From Pyrrhosoma nymphula (taxonomy: Eukaryota; Arthropoda; Insecta; Odonata; Coenagrionidae), in contig OY754338.1 of assembly GCA_963573305.1 (NCBI GenBank), positions 16,180,192 through 16,244,191 on the forward strand: a stretch of 64,000 bases of DNA, given 5' to 3'. Every line of letters starts with the position of its first letter. Position 1 is the first letter of the stretch. A program made the position numbers and the translations under genes. The notes under the pieces were generated by a model that saw nothing but the letters and a program-made list of their open reading frames with translations, did not search any database and was not told the DNA's origin. Below, piece after piece: positions 12,291-23,800 of this stretch.

Positions 12291-12299
12291 GAGGGGAGG

Positions 12300-13783
12300 A
12301 AGGATGGATTTCTGTTTTGTAAGGAATTAATCGTTTCTTTTCGTGAATGTATGCAGAAAAATGTGGCAGAATAAAGCAGTCTCTTCTTTGAATTTTAAGA
12401 GACACTAATAATTCTGCACTGGGTGAGTAGAGTATGCCAAACGAGTTAAGAAAGATTCAAGTATGTGATTGGAATGAGAACTGAGGAGATGCTGACGGCT
12501 GTTTTGTGGTTGAAAGATGTTTAGTAAGCACTGTAGGGGAAGAATAGTAAGTAAGTAAAGAGGTAGGAAATATATGTCAAGTTTAAGAAAAGAATACAGG
12601 GAAAGGAACTGGCCCCCCTACCCTGAATGTGTGAAATTCACACGCCTGTGGCTTAGTCCGGGATGAGCTCTACCCTCAACTATCTAAACCAACCTTCGGG
12701 TTGAATCACTGAGTGAGTGAAGAAAAGAATGATATTAAATGGCATCAGCCAGTGGCTGTGAAAGATTAGTACAGGTAATCTTAAACCCATTTAAGCCCTT
12801 ATCTTGGGGTACATCCTTGAAATAAATAAACTACATTCAGATGACAAATTTCGTATATGATGAGTGAAATTTATCCCAGAAGGTCTTCCCCTTCCTCCAT
12901 CAATGCTTGCTATTCAATTTTATTCTCTTGAAAATCTCTAATCTAAAGCTATCATTTTGTACTTGCAATATGAAAACATTCACAGTAAGAGTGCATCGCA
13001 AAATGCATAGTTGAAACAAAAATCCAACACTTAAAAAATTTCAATGGCCCCATTATTGCAGAAAGAGAATTCAAGGACGAGTTGGGCAAACATTTCAAGA
13101 TCATCCTCATGATATTTCACATTTGAGCAGAGAACTCTGAGTGCTACTGCACGGCCAACAAGATGCATCTCACAAATATTATATTCCTTCGTTATTAAAA
13201 GAAATATGAACTATCTTTATTCCTTTCTTCTTGCAACAATCAATCCTTTTTTCTTTCTCATGTAATTAGATACGAAACTTCACAACTTAGAGATCGCACC
13301 AAAAACAAATGTGCGATGATATTGCTGAGTGCGCATCACGTTCGCGTATGTTAAGTTGCTCACTTTCAACAACAAAATATCGTAATAATAATAATAAATT
13401 AGGGAAAGAATTGGAATGTATCTAAATTCTCTCCCTGTCTTTTTTGTCTTTTAACAGTAATTACATTGTATCCGAAGAGTACAGTAAAGAGGGTATGTGC
13501 TACTGTTTACCCCTCTATTTGCATATATTTTCAACTGTCTTTTCCTTAGACAATGAAATGGTCATTTGATTTTAGCTCATATTTTAGTGGTCAAACCAAT
13601 TTTATATATTTCTCCATGCCGTCTTCTTCATTCTTACTTCGCCATCTCCGTCTTCTTCCTCGTCCACAGCTGGGCTTCTTCCTTCAGTTTCATTTGTCCC
13701 TAATGGATCGTAAAGGGCAAGAGAGGCTGTAAAGAAGAATTTAAATTATGGCGACATATAATTTTCTGACATTGTAAGTATTA
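12300..13783. other. Unassigned AT-rich spacer
   Basis: No protein family or large repeat was recognised. Near 12610-12720 there is a compositionally distinct stretch with the palindrome 'gtgtgaaattcacac' and the repeated 'gagtgagtga'. It may be the tail of a short repeat, but I cannot name it. Confidence 0.3.
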
Positions 13784-13896
13784 TTGCATTGTAACAGAAA
13801 ACACTTTGTAAATATTTCCACACCAATTTTTTTTTATTCAACCGACCTAGGTTTCGGCAAACATTGACATTATCAAGGTGAAGACAAAAAAGCGAG

Positions 13897-13953
<57 letters not shown>

Positions 13954-14004
13954 TATGGGATGGAGGAGGGGGGTTATTTACAAAGTGTTTTCTGTTACAA
14001 TGCA
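13784..14004. repeat. Inverted repeat around a PLE-like motif and a (TA)n tract
   Basis: The arm 'attgcattgtaacagaaaac' with 'actttgtaaat' (about 13783-13813) is repeated in inverse orientation at about 13975-14005. Between the arms lie a stretch whose reverse complement reads CTTGATAATGTC...GCCGAAACC, and a (TA)n tract at 13898-13951. Tail-to-tail palindromes with such CTGATGA/GAAAC-like motifs are common for Penelope-like elements, so this is probably a PLE-derived terminus. Confidence 0.5.
13898..13951. repeat. (TA)n microsatellite
   Basis: About 54 bp of uninterrupted TA dinucleotides. Confidence 0.97.
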
Positions 14005-14005
14005 A

Positions 14006-15479
14006 TCTGTGACAATTTTCCACAAACTTTCGCCTGATACATTAAAATATTTGTAATTATTAGCTGAAAAGATAATACCCAACATTTTTACACTTTGTGA
14101 GTATGAATTAAAATAAATAATAACTAATATCATCCATTGCAATAGAAAGATAACTTCTTCAAGCCTTACCTTATACATGGCTCAGACGTTAGTACCCCTG
14201 ATAAATAATCAACCCTCCAGCTGCTACTTTACTGAAAAAAAGGATGAATGAATTGGGATTCGATAAAATGAACAGAATATCGCATCCCTGCAGTAGATGT
14301 AAGGTGAAAAATCCACAATTTTAAATATTTGCGAATGTTGGGTGCGTAATTACAGTTATAATTTTGTGTATTCAGGACTTCCAGATGAGGTTCTACTTGA
14401 CGTGTGGGCTGGTTTGAGGCAATCGCTTCATCATTTCGGATTCCAGTCTGCTCCCACAGGTAATCGTACTTCATCTCTGGGCTGGAGGAGTAATCTGATG
14501 CAACTGGGGAACCTTTCTCCGCCGTTGGTACTCTGCGGATCACCTGGTTAAGATGGCGCCTCTCAATGCCACCATCCTCCCTCCCTATCTTAAAAATATG
14601 CGATCATAGAATATTCCTTATGTTCCCCCAGGTCCCAGCGTCTGCTGCATGTACATTCCAGCTACGATGAACAGACTCTCGTACTTCAGCTAGCACCTTA
14701 TCCTTGCCAGTTGCAACAACCACAGTCTCAGCTGATAGCGGCAACTCATTTGGTGCCTCCTCCAAGAGAAGAACTCCTGTTGCATCAAGCACTGGGACTG
14801 ATTCACATTCTGCAGGCTTCAGTGGGAAACAGCTTAAAAACCAGTATTGGCGTGCCTCTTTCTAGGGCGATACTTGATATTGTTAATTGAACGTTCTACG
14901 GCCGTAAAACGTAAACGTACGGCCGTAAAAGGCGATACTTGAGTTTATAGTCACAGTTGCTACGAAGGAGAACCCAACACAGCATGCGTTGACTCAGAAC
15001 ATTTTAAACTAGTTTCCTTGCTTGAGTATACGTGGGTGGAGCTTGTAATCAGTTATTATTTAAAAATATTTTCAGCTCCTTCAAAGCAAAGAAAACAGGT
15101 AATGCCTCTTTGTTTAATTGAGAATTTTATTCGCGTACTCTGAGTGCCCTTGAGGCAAATGCAATGAATTATCCAGGTTATCACTCCTTATTTGGGAGAT
15201 CATAGCTCCAACTCCATAAGGTGAAACATCAGTGTGTAAGATTATAGGCAGCCTGGGATTAAAGCACTTAAACCCAATATCTATGTAGGATCACTTATGG
15301 TGAAAGATGTGCAATCATTCCCTTTTCACTAATTTTCTGCAGCTCCACATCATAACACTGAAAGAATACAACTGCCATTTTGCCGGAACAGAAACATACT
15401 CATCCAACTGTTATAGTTACACTGGCATTCAAGCAAAAAAAGGAATAAGAAAATAGGACACCAAACTTAAATTTGATTT
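14006..15479. other. Unassigned region
   Basis: No domain was recognised in the short frames. A G+C-richer segment at about 14380-14830 stands out from the flanks and may be an old repeat or a coding relic. Near 14898-14935, 'acggccgtaaaa' occurs twice within 40 bp. Confidence 0.3.
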
Positions 15480-15865
15480 GATTTGGGTGAAGATATATAC
15501 ACAAATATATGTGAAATATACATAGATTTTTGCAAAATATAGACAAAAATATGCGAAATATATACAAATATTTACAAAATATACACTGATATTTGAAAAA
15601 TATATATACAAATATTAAAAATATGTACACCGATATTTGTAACATATATACAAATATTTAAAAAATATACATGTGTACAAAATATACAATTGTACAAAAT
15701 ATACAATTGTACAAAATATACAATTGTACAAAATATACAATTGTACAAAATATACATAAATATTTACGAAATATACATAAATATTTACAATATATACAAA
15801 AATATTTACAAAATATGCAAATATATTTACAAAATATACAGGATATATACAATATATACATAGGG
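15480..15865. repeat. AT-rich minisatellite
   Basis: Tandem units of roughly 17-19 bp are built on 'acaaatatttacaaaatata'. In the centre (about 15676-15748) a 17-bp unit 'tacaattgtacaaaata' repeats about four times, and each unit holds the palindrome TACAATTGTA. The repeat stays open in several frames and yields low-complexity Tyr/Ile/Cys-rich frames on both strands that are not genes. Confidence 0.9.
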
Positions 15866-16065
15866 AGGAAGAAACAGGCGGCCTGTAAGAAGGGATAAAA
15901 GAAGGATTAGAATGGTATACCCAATATGTTGACAACCTACAGCTAAAACAAAATATTAAGCAACTACTATTGCGTGAGATACTCAATAATGTTATAATAT
16001 CATCTGATAAGGGAAAAATGTATTTTTCTATTTTTGTCAAACTGTGTTCATTTATAGGTATACCA

Positions 16066-16115
<50 letters not shown>

Positions 16116-16900
16116 GGACAAGTATAATTGATATGATTATACTTGACCACCCAAAGTAGGGGAATACTTAACTATATAAATCCGAATTCCTTTACAAAAT
16201 CTATTATTACACTACTACCCAGGTTCTCTTTGGGATAGAAACGAATACTTTGGCCACTAATGCAACTCTTAATCCCCTTGTCCTCTGGTTCCACTGACAC
16301 AGGTGCCGGAACTAAGAGGTGGTCTCAGATACATAAATTTAACAAGTCCTTAGATGCACCCCAGTCACAGATGAGAGGGTGTGAGAGGGTCATCCCACCA
16401 CAGGTGGAACTGGGGTGGATGAAGTCTACGTCTTGCACCCTGTTCTCATCTTCCTTCCTCAGAGTCCATGTTTCTGCAACCATGCAACATTGCACTCAAT
16501 ATTAAACTCTTCGCCACACCCCATTTACATCATTTGCCAAGGTCCCATAATTAGCTCATATTGCTAAATGCTTCTTTCACTAATGTTATTGTCCTTAATA
16601 TCTTTGATATTATGCCCATTTTCTTCCATCGTACTTCCACAGCACGGCAATAGTGAGCTGGTTAAATTTGTTTCTTATCCTTTGAAGAAGCATAGGTTCT
16701 TTTTGCCCCTCTTATCATCAGAAGTTTTATTTTTAATCTTCTAAAGAGTTAACACAGCATAAATCCATCACTCTCTCCTTCCATGGTTTCAGGCTCTACC
16801 ATGTGGAACTTGAATTTCACAAATGAAAAAGTTACTTTGTTTTCTTGGTGGGGGAGGAATGGGTGAGGTTTCTTAGTAGCTGTGGGTTGTCAGCCCAATC
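15866..16900. other. Unassigned region with a (TA)n tract
   Basis: Apart from the TA microsatellite at 16069-16111, no gene or repeat family was recognised. The frame 16260-16505 (+) has no known domain. Confidence 0.35.
16069..16111. repeat. (AT)n microsatellite
   Basis: About 43 bp of AT dinucleotides. Confidence 0.97.
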
Positions 16901-16919
16901 TTCGAGGAAGAACTTCACC

Positions 16920-17215
16920 TAAGAAACCCACCCCCCCTCCTCCCCCACCACCGACCCCCCCCCCCTACACCCCCAAACGCTTACGTGTCCTTCACGGGTT
17001 TTCTAGATTCCTACGCCACTCCTTACCTCTCCCCCGGTATTTTTCCCCTCCTCAACACTACCTTTTCTCCCCTCTCCTACCTTCCACCAAGACCCTTTTA
17101 GACTATTTACACCTCTTGGAAGTTTTTGAAACTTTGTACCTGCTGATGAAACCGCTGTGTCAAAACATGTTGTACCAGGAAAATGAATCTGTGGAAGAAA
17201 ACAAAGTAGCTTTTC
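16920..17215 (+). repeat. PLE-like 3' end fragment (pyrimidine-rich tract plus CTGATGA motif)
   Basis: A C-rich tract (about 16930-17100) is followed by 'ctgctgatgaaaccgctgtg' and 'tcaaaacatgttgtaccagg' (about 17139-17180). The layout matches the 3' region of the intact PLE at 54340-54800: a pyrimidine-rich tract, then a CTGA-GA motif, then GAAAC. Here the second half of the ribozyme-like core is not conserved. It is probably an old 3' fragment of a related element. Confidence 0.4.
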
Positions 17216-17239
17216 CATCACTCTCTCTTTCAGGTGTCG

Positions 17240-17879
17240 TGCCCAGGAGCTGAATCATCTAATAAGCAAATGTTTGGTACGCATGTCCAATCAGAGCAGC
17301 CCAGAGACATTTGAGGGCCTGGGGTATGGTTCTCTTTGGCCCTTCCCCCCTTTTTTAAAATGCTGAACAGTTCTTTCCAACCCCAATTCACGTCACACTC
17401 ACACAACCACTGTTTGAATTTGCGAGAGTTGCCTCTCCCATTGCTATTTTATATTATGGGTACCTACGCCTTTAAATTATTACTCATCAATACCGACAAA
17501 TCTTCATTGACGTGTGCATGGAAGCCTTTCAACAAATAAATAGGGTAAGGTTAAGAGAGTGTCATGAATCATTTCACGTTATCTCAGAGTAAACATTGGA
17601 AAAATGAAATTATAAACTTTAATTTCACATCAAATATCAAACAAAGCCATACTTTCCTCGTATATTTCGGATGGACAAGCTTAAAAAAATACTCGTTATG
17701 GATTAATACTTTCTTAAGTGTGTGGTTATTTCAAACTACCAGAATGTTCCTATGCACTGCCCTCCTATGACCTCTTTCATTAATTCTTATCACCGTATTT
17801 ATTCATTAAGGCTAAATAAAGAGGGCTAAAGCTAACTTCCTGTCTTTTCAGACTAACCTATCCCTGTTCTACTTCAGGA
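17240..17879. other. Unassigned spacer before the satellite array
   Basis: No gene or repeat was recognised. The sequence changes sharply into satellite units near 17880. Confidence 0.35.
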
Positions 17880-20800
17880 GTTATGGGCCGGTTGATTCCA
17901 TCCCAGAACTCCCGAAACATAGTCTCCGAGGTGCCCTCCTCCCACAAAAACCCCGGAAAATTTCATCACACTCCTGGGTTTTATTGTGTTCCACTGTGGT
18001 CTCCTGGGTTGTGAGATCAATAAAAATAAGATGCAAGTTAACATATCTTATCAATCCTCTTGGGGATTTCTGGGTCGGTTGAGTCCATCCCAGAACTCCC
18101 AAAAAATCGTCTGCACCTACCCCTCCTCCCACAGCCACCCCGGAAGGATTTCATCGTACTCCTACTGTGTGTCTCCTCCTGGGATTTGTTGTGTTCCACT
18201 GTGGTCTTCTAGGTTGTGAGATCAATAAAAATAAGATGCACGTTAACATATCTTAACAATCTTGTTGGGAATTTCTGAGACGGTTGAGTCCATCCCAGAC
18301 CTCCCGAAACATCGTCTCCACCTGCCCCTCCTCCCACAGCTACCCCGGAATGATTTCATCATACTCCTCATGTGTGTCTCCTCCAGGGTTTTGTAGGGTT
18401 CCACTGCGGTCTCATGGGTTGTGAGATCAATAAAAAAAAGATGCACGTTAACATAACTTTTCAATCTTCTTGAGGATTTTGAGCCGGTTGAGTTCATCCC
18501 CAAACTCCTGAAACGTCGTCTCCACCTATCCATCCTCCCACAGCTCCCAGGAAGGATGTAATCATACTTCTCCTGTGTGATTCCTCCCGAGTTTTTTTAG
18601 GTTCTACTATGGTCTCCTGGGTTGTGAGATCAATAAAAATAAGATGCACGTTAACATATCTTAAACATTTTCTTGGGGATTTCTGGGCCGCTTGAGACCA
18701 TCCCAGGTTTCCCAAAATATCGTCTCCACCTGCCCCATCTCCCACAGCCACCCCGGAAGGATTTCAACATACTCCTCCTGTGTGTCTCCTCCTGGGTTTT
18801 GTAGGGCTCTACTATGGTCTCCTGGGAGGTGAGATCAATAAAAATAAGATGCACGTTAACATATCTTAACAATCTTGTTGGAAATTTCTGGGCCGGTTGA
18901 GTCCATCCCAGACCTACCAAAATATCGTCTCCACCTGACTCTCCTCCCACAGCCACCCCGTAAACATTTCATCATACTCCACTTGTGTGTATCCTCTTGG
19001 GTTTTGTTGGGTTCAACTGTAGTCTCCTGGGTTGTAAGATCATTAAAAAAAAGATACACGTTAAAATATCTTTACAATCTTCTTGGGGATTTTTGGGCCG
19101 GTTGAGTCCATCCCTGAACTCCCAAACTATCGTCTCCACCTGACCTTCCTGTCACAGCCACACCGGTATGATTTCATCGTACTCCTTCTGTGTGTCTCCT
19201 CCTGGGTTTTGTAGGTTCCACTTCAATATCCTGGGTTGTGGGATCAATAAAAATAAGATGCACGTTAACATATCTTAACAATCTTGTTCGGGATTTCTGG
19301 GCCGGTTGAGTTCATCCCAGAACTCCCAAAACATCGCCTCCACCTGCCCCTCCTCCAACAGCCACCCCGTAAGGATATCATCATACTCCTCCTGTGTCTC
19401 TTCTTGGGTTTTGTAGGTTCCACTGCGGTCTCCTGGGTGGTGAGATCTTTAAAAACAAGATGAACGTTAACATATCTTCACAATCTTCTGGGAGATTACT
19501 GGGCCGGTTGAGTCCATCCCAGAACTCCAAAAACATCGTATCCACCTGCTCCTCCCCCCACAGCTACCCCGGAAGGATATCATCATAATCCTCCTGCGTG
19601 TCTTCTCTTGGGTTTTGTAGGTTCCACTACGGTGTCCTGGGTAGAGAGATCATTAAAAATAAGATGAACGTTAACATATCTTAACATTCTTGGAGATTTC
19701 TGGGCCGGTGGAGTCCATCCCAAAACTCCCAAAATATCGTCTGCACCTGACCCTCCTCCCACAGCCAACCCGGAAGGATTTTATCGTACTCCTACTGTGT
19801 GTCTCCTTCCGCGTTTCGTTTGGTTCCACTGTGGTCTCCTGGGTTGTGAGATCAATAAAATAAAGATGCACGTTTACATATCTTAACAATCTTCTTTGGG
19901 ATTTCTGGTCCGGTTGAGTCCATCCCAGAACTCCCAAAACACCGTCTACACCTGCCCCTCCTCCCAAAGCCACCCCGGAAGGATTTCATCATACTCCTAC
20001 TGTGTGTCTCCTCTTGGGTATTGTTGGGTCCCACTGTAGTATCCTGGGTTATGAAGTAATAAAAAAAAGATGCACGTAAACATATCTTAACAATCTTTTT
20101 GGGGATTTCTAGTCCGGTTGGGACCATCCCAGAACTCCCAAAGTATCGTCTCCACTGACCCACCTCCCACAGCCACCCCGGAAGGATTTCATCGTACTCC
20201 TCCTGTGTGTCTCCTCCCGGGTTTCATTTAGTTCCACTTCGGTCTCCTTGGTTGTGAGATCAATACAAATAAGATGGACGTTAACATATTTAAACAAGCT
20301 TGTTGAAGATTTCTGGGCCGGTTGAGTCCTTTCTAGAACTCGTGAAACATCGTCTTCACCTCCCCCCCTCCCACAGCCACCCCGGAAGGATTTCATCATA
20401 CTCCTCCTGTGTGTCTCCTCCTGGGTTTTGTAGGTTCCACTGCGGTCTCCTGGGTTGTGAGATCAATAAAATTAAGATGCACGGTAACATAACATTTCAA
20501 TCTTCTTGAGGATTTTAGGCCGGTTGAGTCCATCCCAGAACTCCCAAAACATCGTCTGCACCTTCCCTCCTCCCACAGCCACCCCGGAAGGATTTCCTCA
20601 TACTCCTCCTGTGTGTCTCCTGTTGAGTTTTGTTTGCCGAACTCCTGATACATTGTGTCCACCTGCCACCCTGGAAGGATTTCATCATACTCCTGTGTGT
20701 CTCCTCCTGGGTTTTGTAGGGTTCTACTATGGTCTCCTGGGTGGTAATATCTTCAAAAATATGATGCACGTTAACATATCTTAAACATCTTCTTGGGGAT

Positions 20801-23800
20801 TTCTGGGCCGGTTGAGTCCATCCCAGAACTCCTAAAACATCGTCTCTACCTGCCCTTCCTCCCACACCTACCCCGGAATGATTTCTTCGTACTCTTCCTG
20901 TGTGTCTCCTTTTGGGTTTTGTAGGGTGCTAGTATGGTCTCCTGGGTTGTGAGATCAATGACAATAAGATGCACGTTAACATATCTTAGCAATCTTGTTG
21001 GGGATTTCTGTTCCGGTTGAGTCCATCCCAGAACTCCCAAAACATCGTATTTACCTCCCCCTGCTGCCACAGCCACCCCGGAAGGACATCATCATACTCC
21101 TCCAGTGTGTCCCTTCCTAGGTTTTTTAGGTTCCTCTCTGGTCTCCTGGGTTGTGAGATCTAATAAAATAAGATGAACGTTAACATATCTTAACAATCTT
21201 CTTGGAGATTTTTGGCTGGTTGAGTCCATCCCAGAACTCCCGAAACACCGTCTCCGCCTGCCCCTCCTCCCATAGCCACCCCGGTAGGATTTTGTCGTAC
21301 TCCTCCTGTGTGTCTCCTCTTGGGTTTTGTTAGGTTCCGCTGTTGTCTCCTGGTATGTAAGATCAATAAAAATAAGAAGCACGGTAACATAACTTATCAA
21401 TCCATTTGAGGATTTTTGGCAGGTTGAGTCCATCCCAGAACTCCCGATACATCGTGTCCACCTGCCACCCTGGAAGGATTACATCATACACCTGTGTGTC
21501 TCCTCCTGGGTTTTGTAGGGTTCTACTATGGTCTCCTGGGTGGTAATATCTTCAAAAATATGATGCACGTTAACATATCTTAAACATCTTCTTGGGGATT
21601 TCTGGGCCGGTTGAGTCCATCCCAGAACTCCTAAAACATCGTCTCTAACTGCCCCTCCTCCCACAGCTACCCCGGAATGATTTCGTCGTACTCTTCCTGT
21701 GTGTCTCCTTTTGGGTTTTGTAGGGTGCTAGTATGGTCTCCTGTGTTGTGAGATCAATAAAAATAAGATGCACGTTTAGATATCTTAAACATTATCTTGG
21801 GGATTTCTGGTCCGGTTGTGACCATCCCAGAACTCCCAAAATATCGTCTCCACCTGACCCTCCTCCCACTGCCACCCCGGAAAGATTTCATCGTACTCCT
21901 CCTGTGTGTCTTCTCCTGGGTTTTGTAGGGTTCTACTATGGCCTCCTGGGTGGTCATATCTTCAAAAATATGATGCACGTTAACATATCTTAAACATCTT
22001 GTTGGGGATTTCTGGGCCGGTTGAGTCTATCCTAGAACTCCCGAAACATCGTCTCTACCTCCCCTTGTTCCCACTGACACCCCGGAAGGATTTTATCATT
22101 CTCCTCCTGTGTCTCCTCCTGGGTTTTGTAGGTTCCACTGCTGTCTCCTGGGTTGTGAGATCAATAAAATTAAGATGCATGGTAACATAAAATTTCAATC
22201 TTCTTGAGGATTTTAGGCCGGTTGAATCCATCCCAGAACTCACAAAACATCGTTTCGAAGGTGCCCTCCTCCCACAGCAACCCCGGAAAATTTCATCACA
22301 CTCCTCCAGGGTTTTGTTGTGTTCCACTGTGGTCTCCTGGGTTGTGAGATCAATAAAAATAAGATGCACGTTAACATATCTTATCAATCCTCTTGGGGAT
22401 TTCTGGGTCGGTTGAGTCCATCCCAGAACTCCCAAAAAATCGTCTGCACCTACCCCTCCTCCCACAGCCACCCCGGAAGGATTTCATCGTACTCCTTCTG
22501 TGTGTCTCCTCCTGGGATTTGTTGTGTTCCACTGTGGTCTTCTGGGTTGTGAGATCAATAAAAATAAGATGCACGTAAACATATCTTAACAATCTTGTTA
22601 GGGATTTCTGAGCCGGTTGAGTCCATCCCAGACCTCCCAAAACATCGTCTCCACCTGCCTCTCCTCCCACAGCTACCGCAGAATGATTTCATCATACTCC
22701 TCATGTTTGTCTCCTCCAGGGTTTTGTAGGGTTCCACTGCGGTCTCATGGGTTGTGAGATCAATAAAAATAAGATGCACGTTAACATAACTATTCAATCT
22801 TCTTGAGGATTTTGAGCCGGTTGAGTTCATCCCTAAAATCCCGAAACGTCGTCTCCTCCTATCCATCCTCCCACAGCTCCCAGGAAGGATTTAATCATAC
22901 TTCTCCTGTGTGATTCCTCCCGAGTTTTTTAGGGTTCTACTATGGTCTCCTGGGTTGTTAGATCAATAAAAATAAGATGTACGTTAACATATCTTAAACA
23001 TTTTCTTGGGGATTTCTGGGCCGGTTGAGACCATCCAAGAATTCCCAAAATATCGTCTCCACCTGCCCCATCTCCCACAGCCTCCCCGGAAGGATTTCAT
23101 CATACTCCTCCTGTGTGTCTCCTCCTGGGTTTTGTAGGGCTCTACCATGGTCTCCTGGGAGGTGAGATCAATAAAAATAAGATGCACGTTAACATATCTT
23201 AACAATCCTCTTGGGGATTTCTGGGCCGGTTGAGTCCATCCCAGAACTCCCAAAATATCGTCTCCACCTGACCCTCCTCCCACAGCCTCCCCGGAAAGAT
23301 TTCATCATACTCCTCCTGTGTGTTTCCTCCTTGGTTTTGTAGGGCTCTACTATGGTCTCCTGGGAGGTGAGATCAATAAAAATAAGATGCACGTTAACAT
23401 ATCTTATCAATCCTCTTGGGGATTTCTGGGTCGGTTGAGTCCATCCCAGAACTCCCAAAATATCGTCTCCACCTGCCCCATCTCCCACAGCCACCCCGGA
23501 AGGATTTCATCATACTCCTCCTGTGTGTCTCCTCCTTGGTTTTGCAGGGCTCTACAATGGTCTCCTGGGAGGTGAGATCAATAAAAATAAGATGCACGTT
23601 AACATATCTTATCAATCCTCTTGGGGATTTCTGGGCCGGTTGAGTCCATCCCAGAACTCCCAAAATATTGTCTCCACCTGCCCCATCTCCCACAGCCATC
23701 CCGGAAGGATTTCATCATACTCCTCCTGTGTGTCTCCTCCTTGGTTTTGTAGGGCTCTACTATGGTCTCCTGGGAGGTGAGATCAATAAAAATAAGATGC

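Noticed and set aside
15400..16040. Tyr/Ile/Cys-rich minus-strand frames
   Set aside because: Produced by the AT-rich minisatellite; low complexity and open in several frames.
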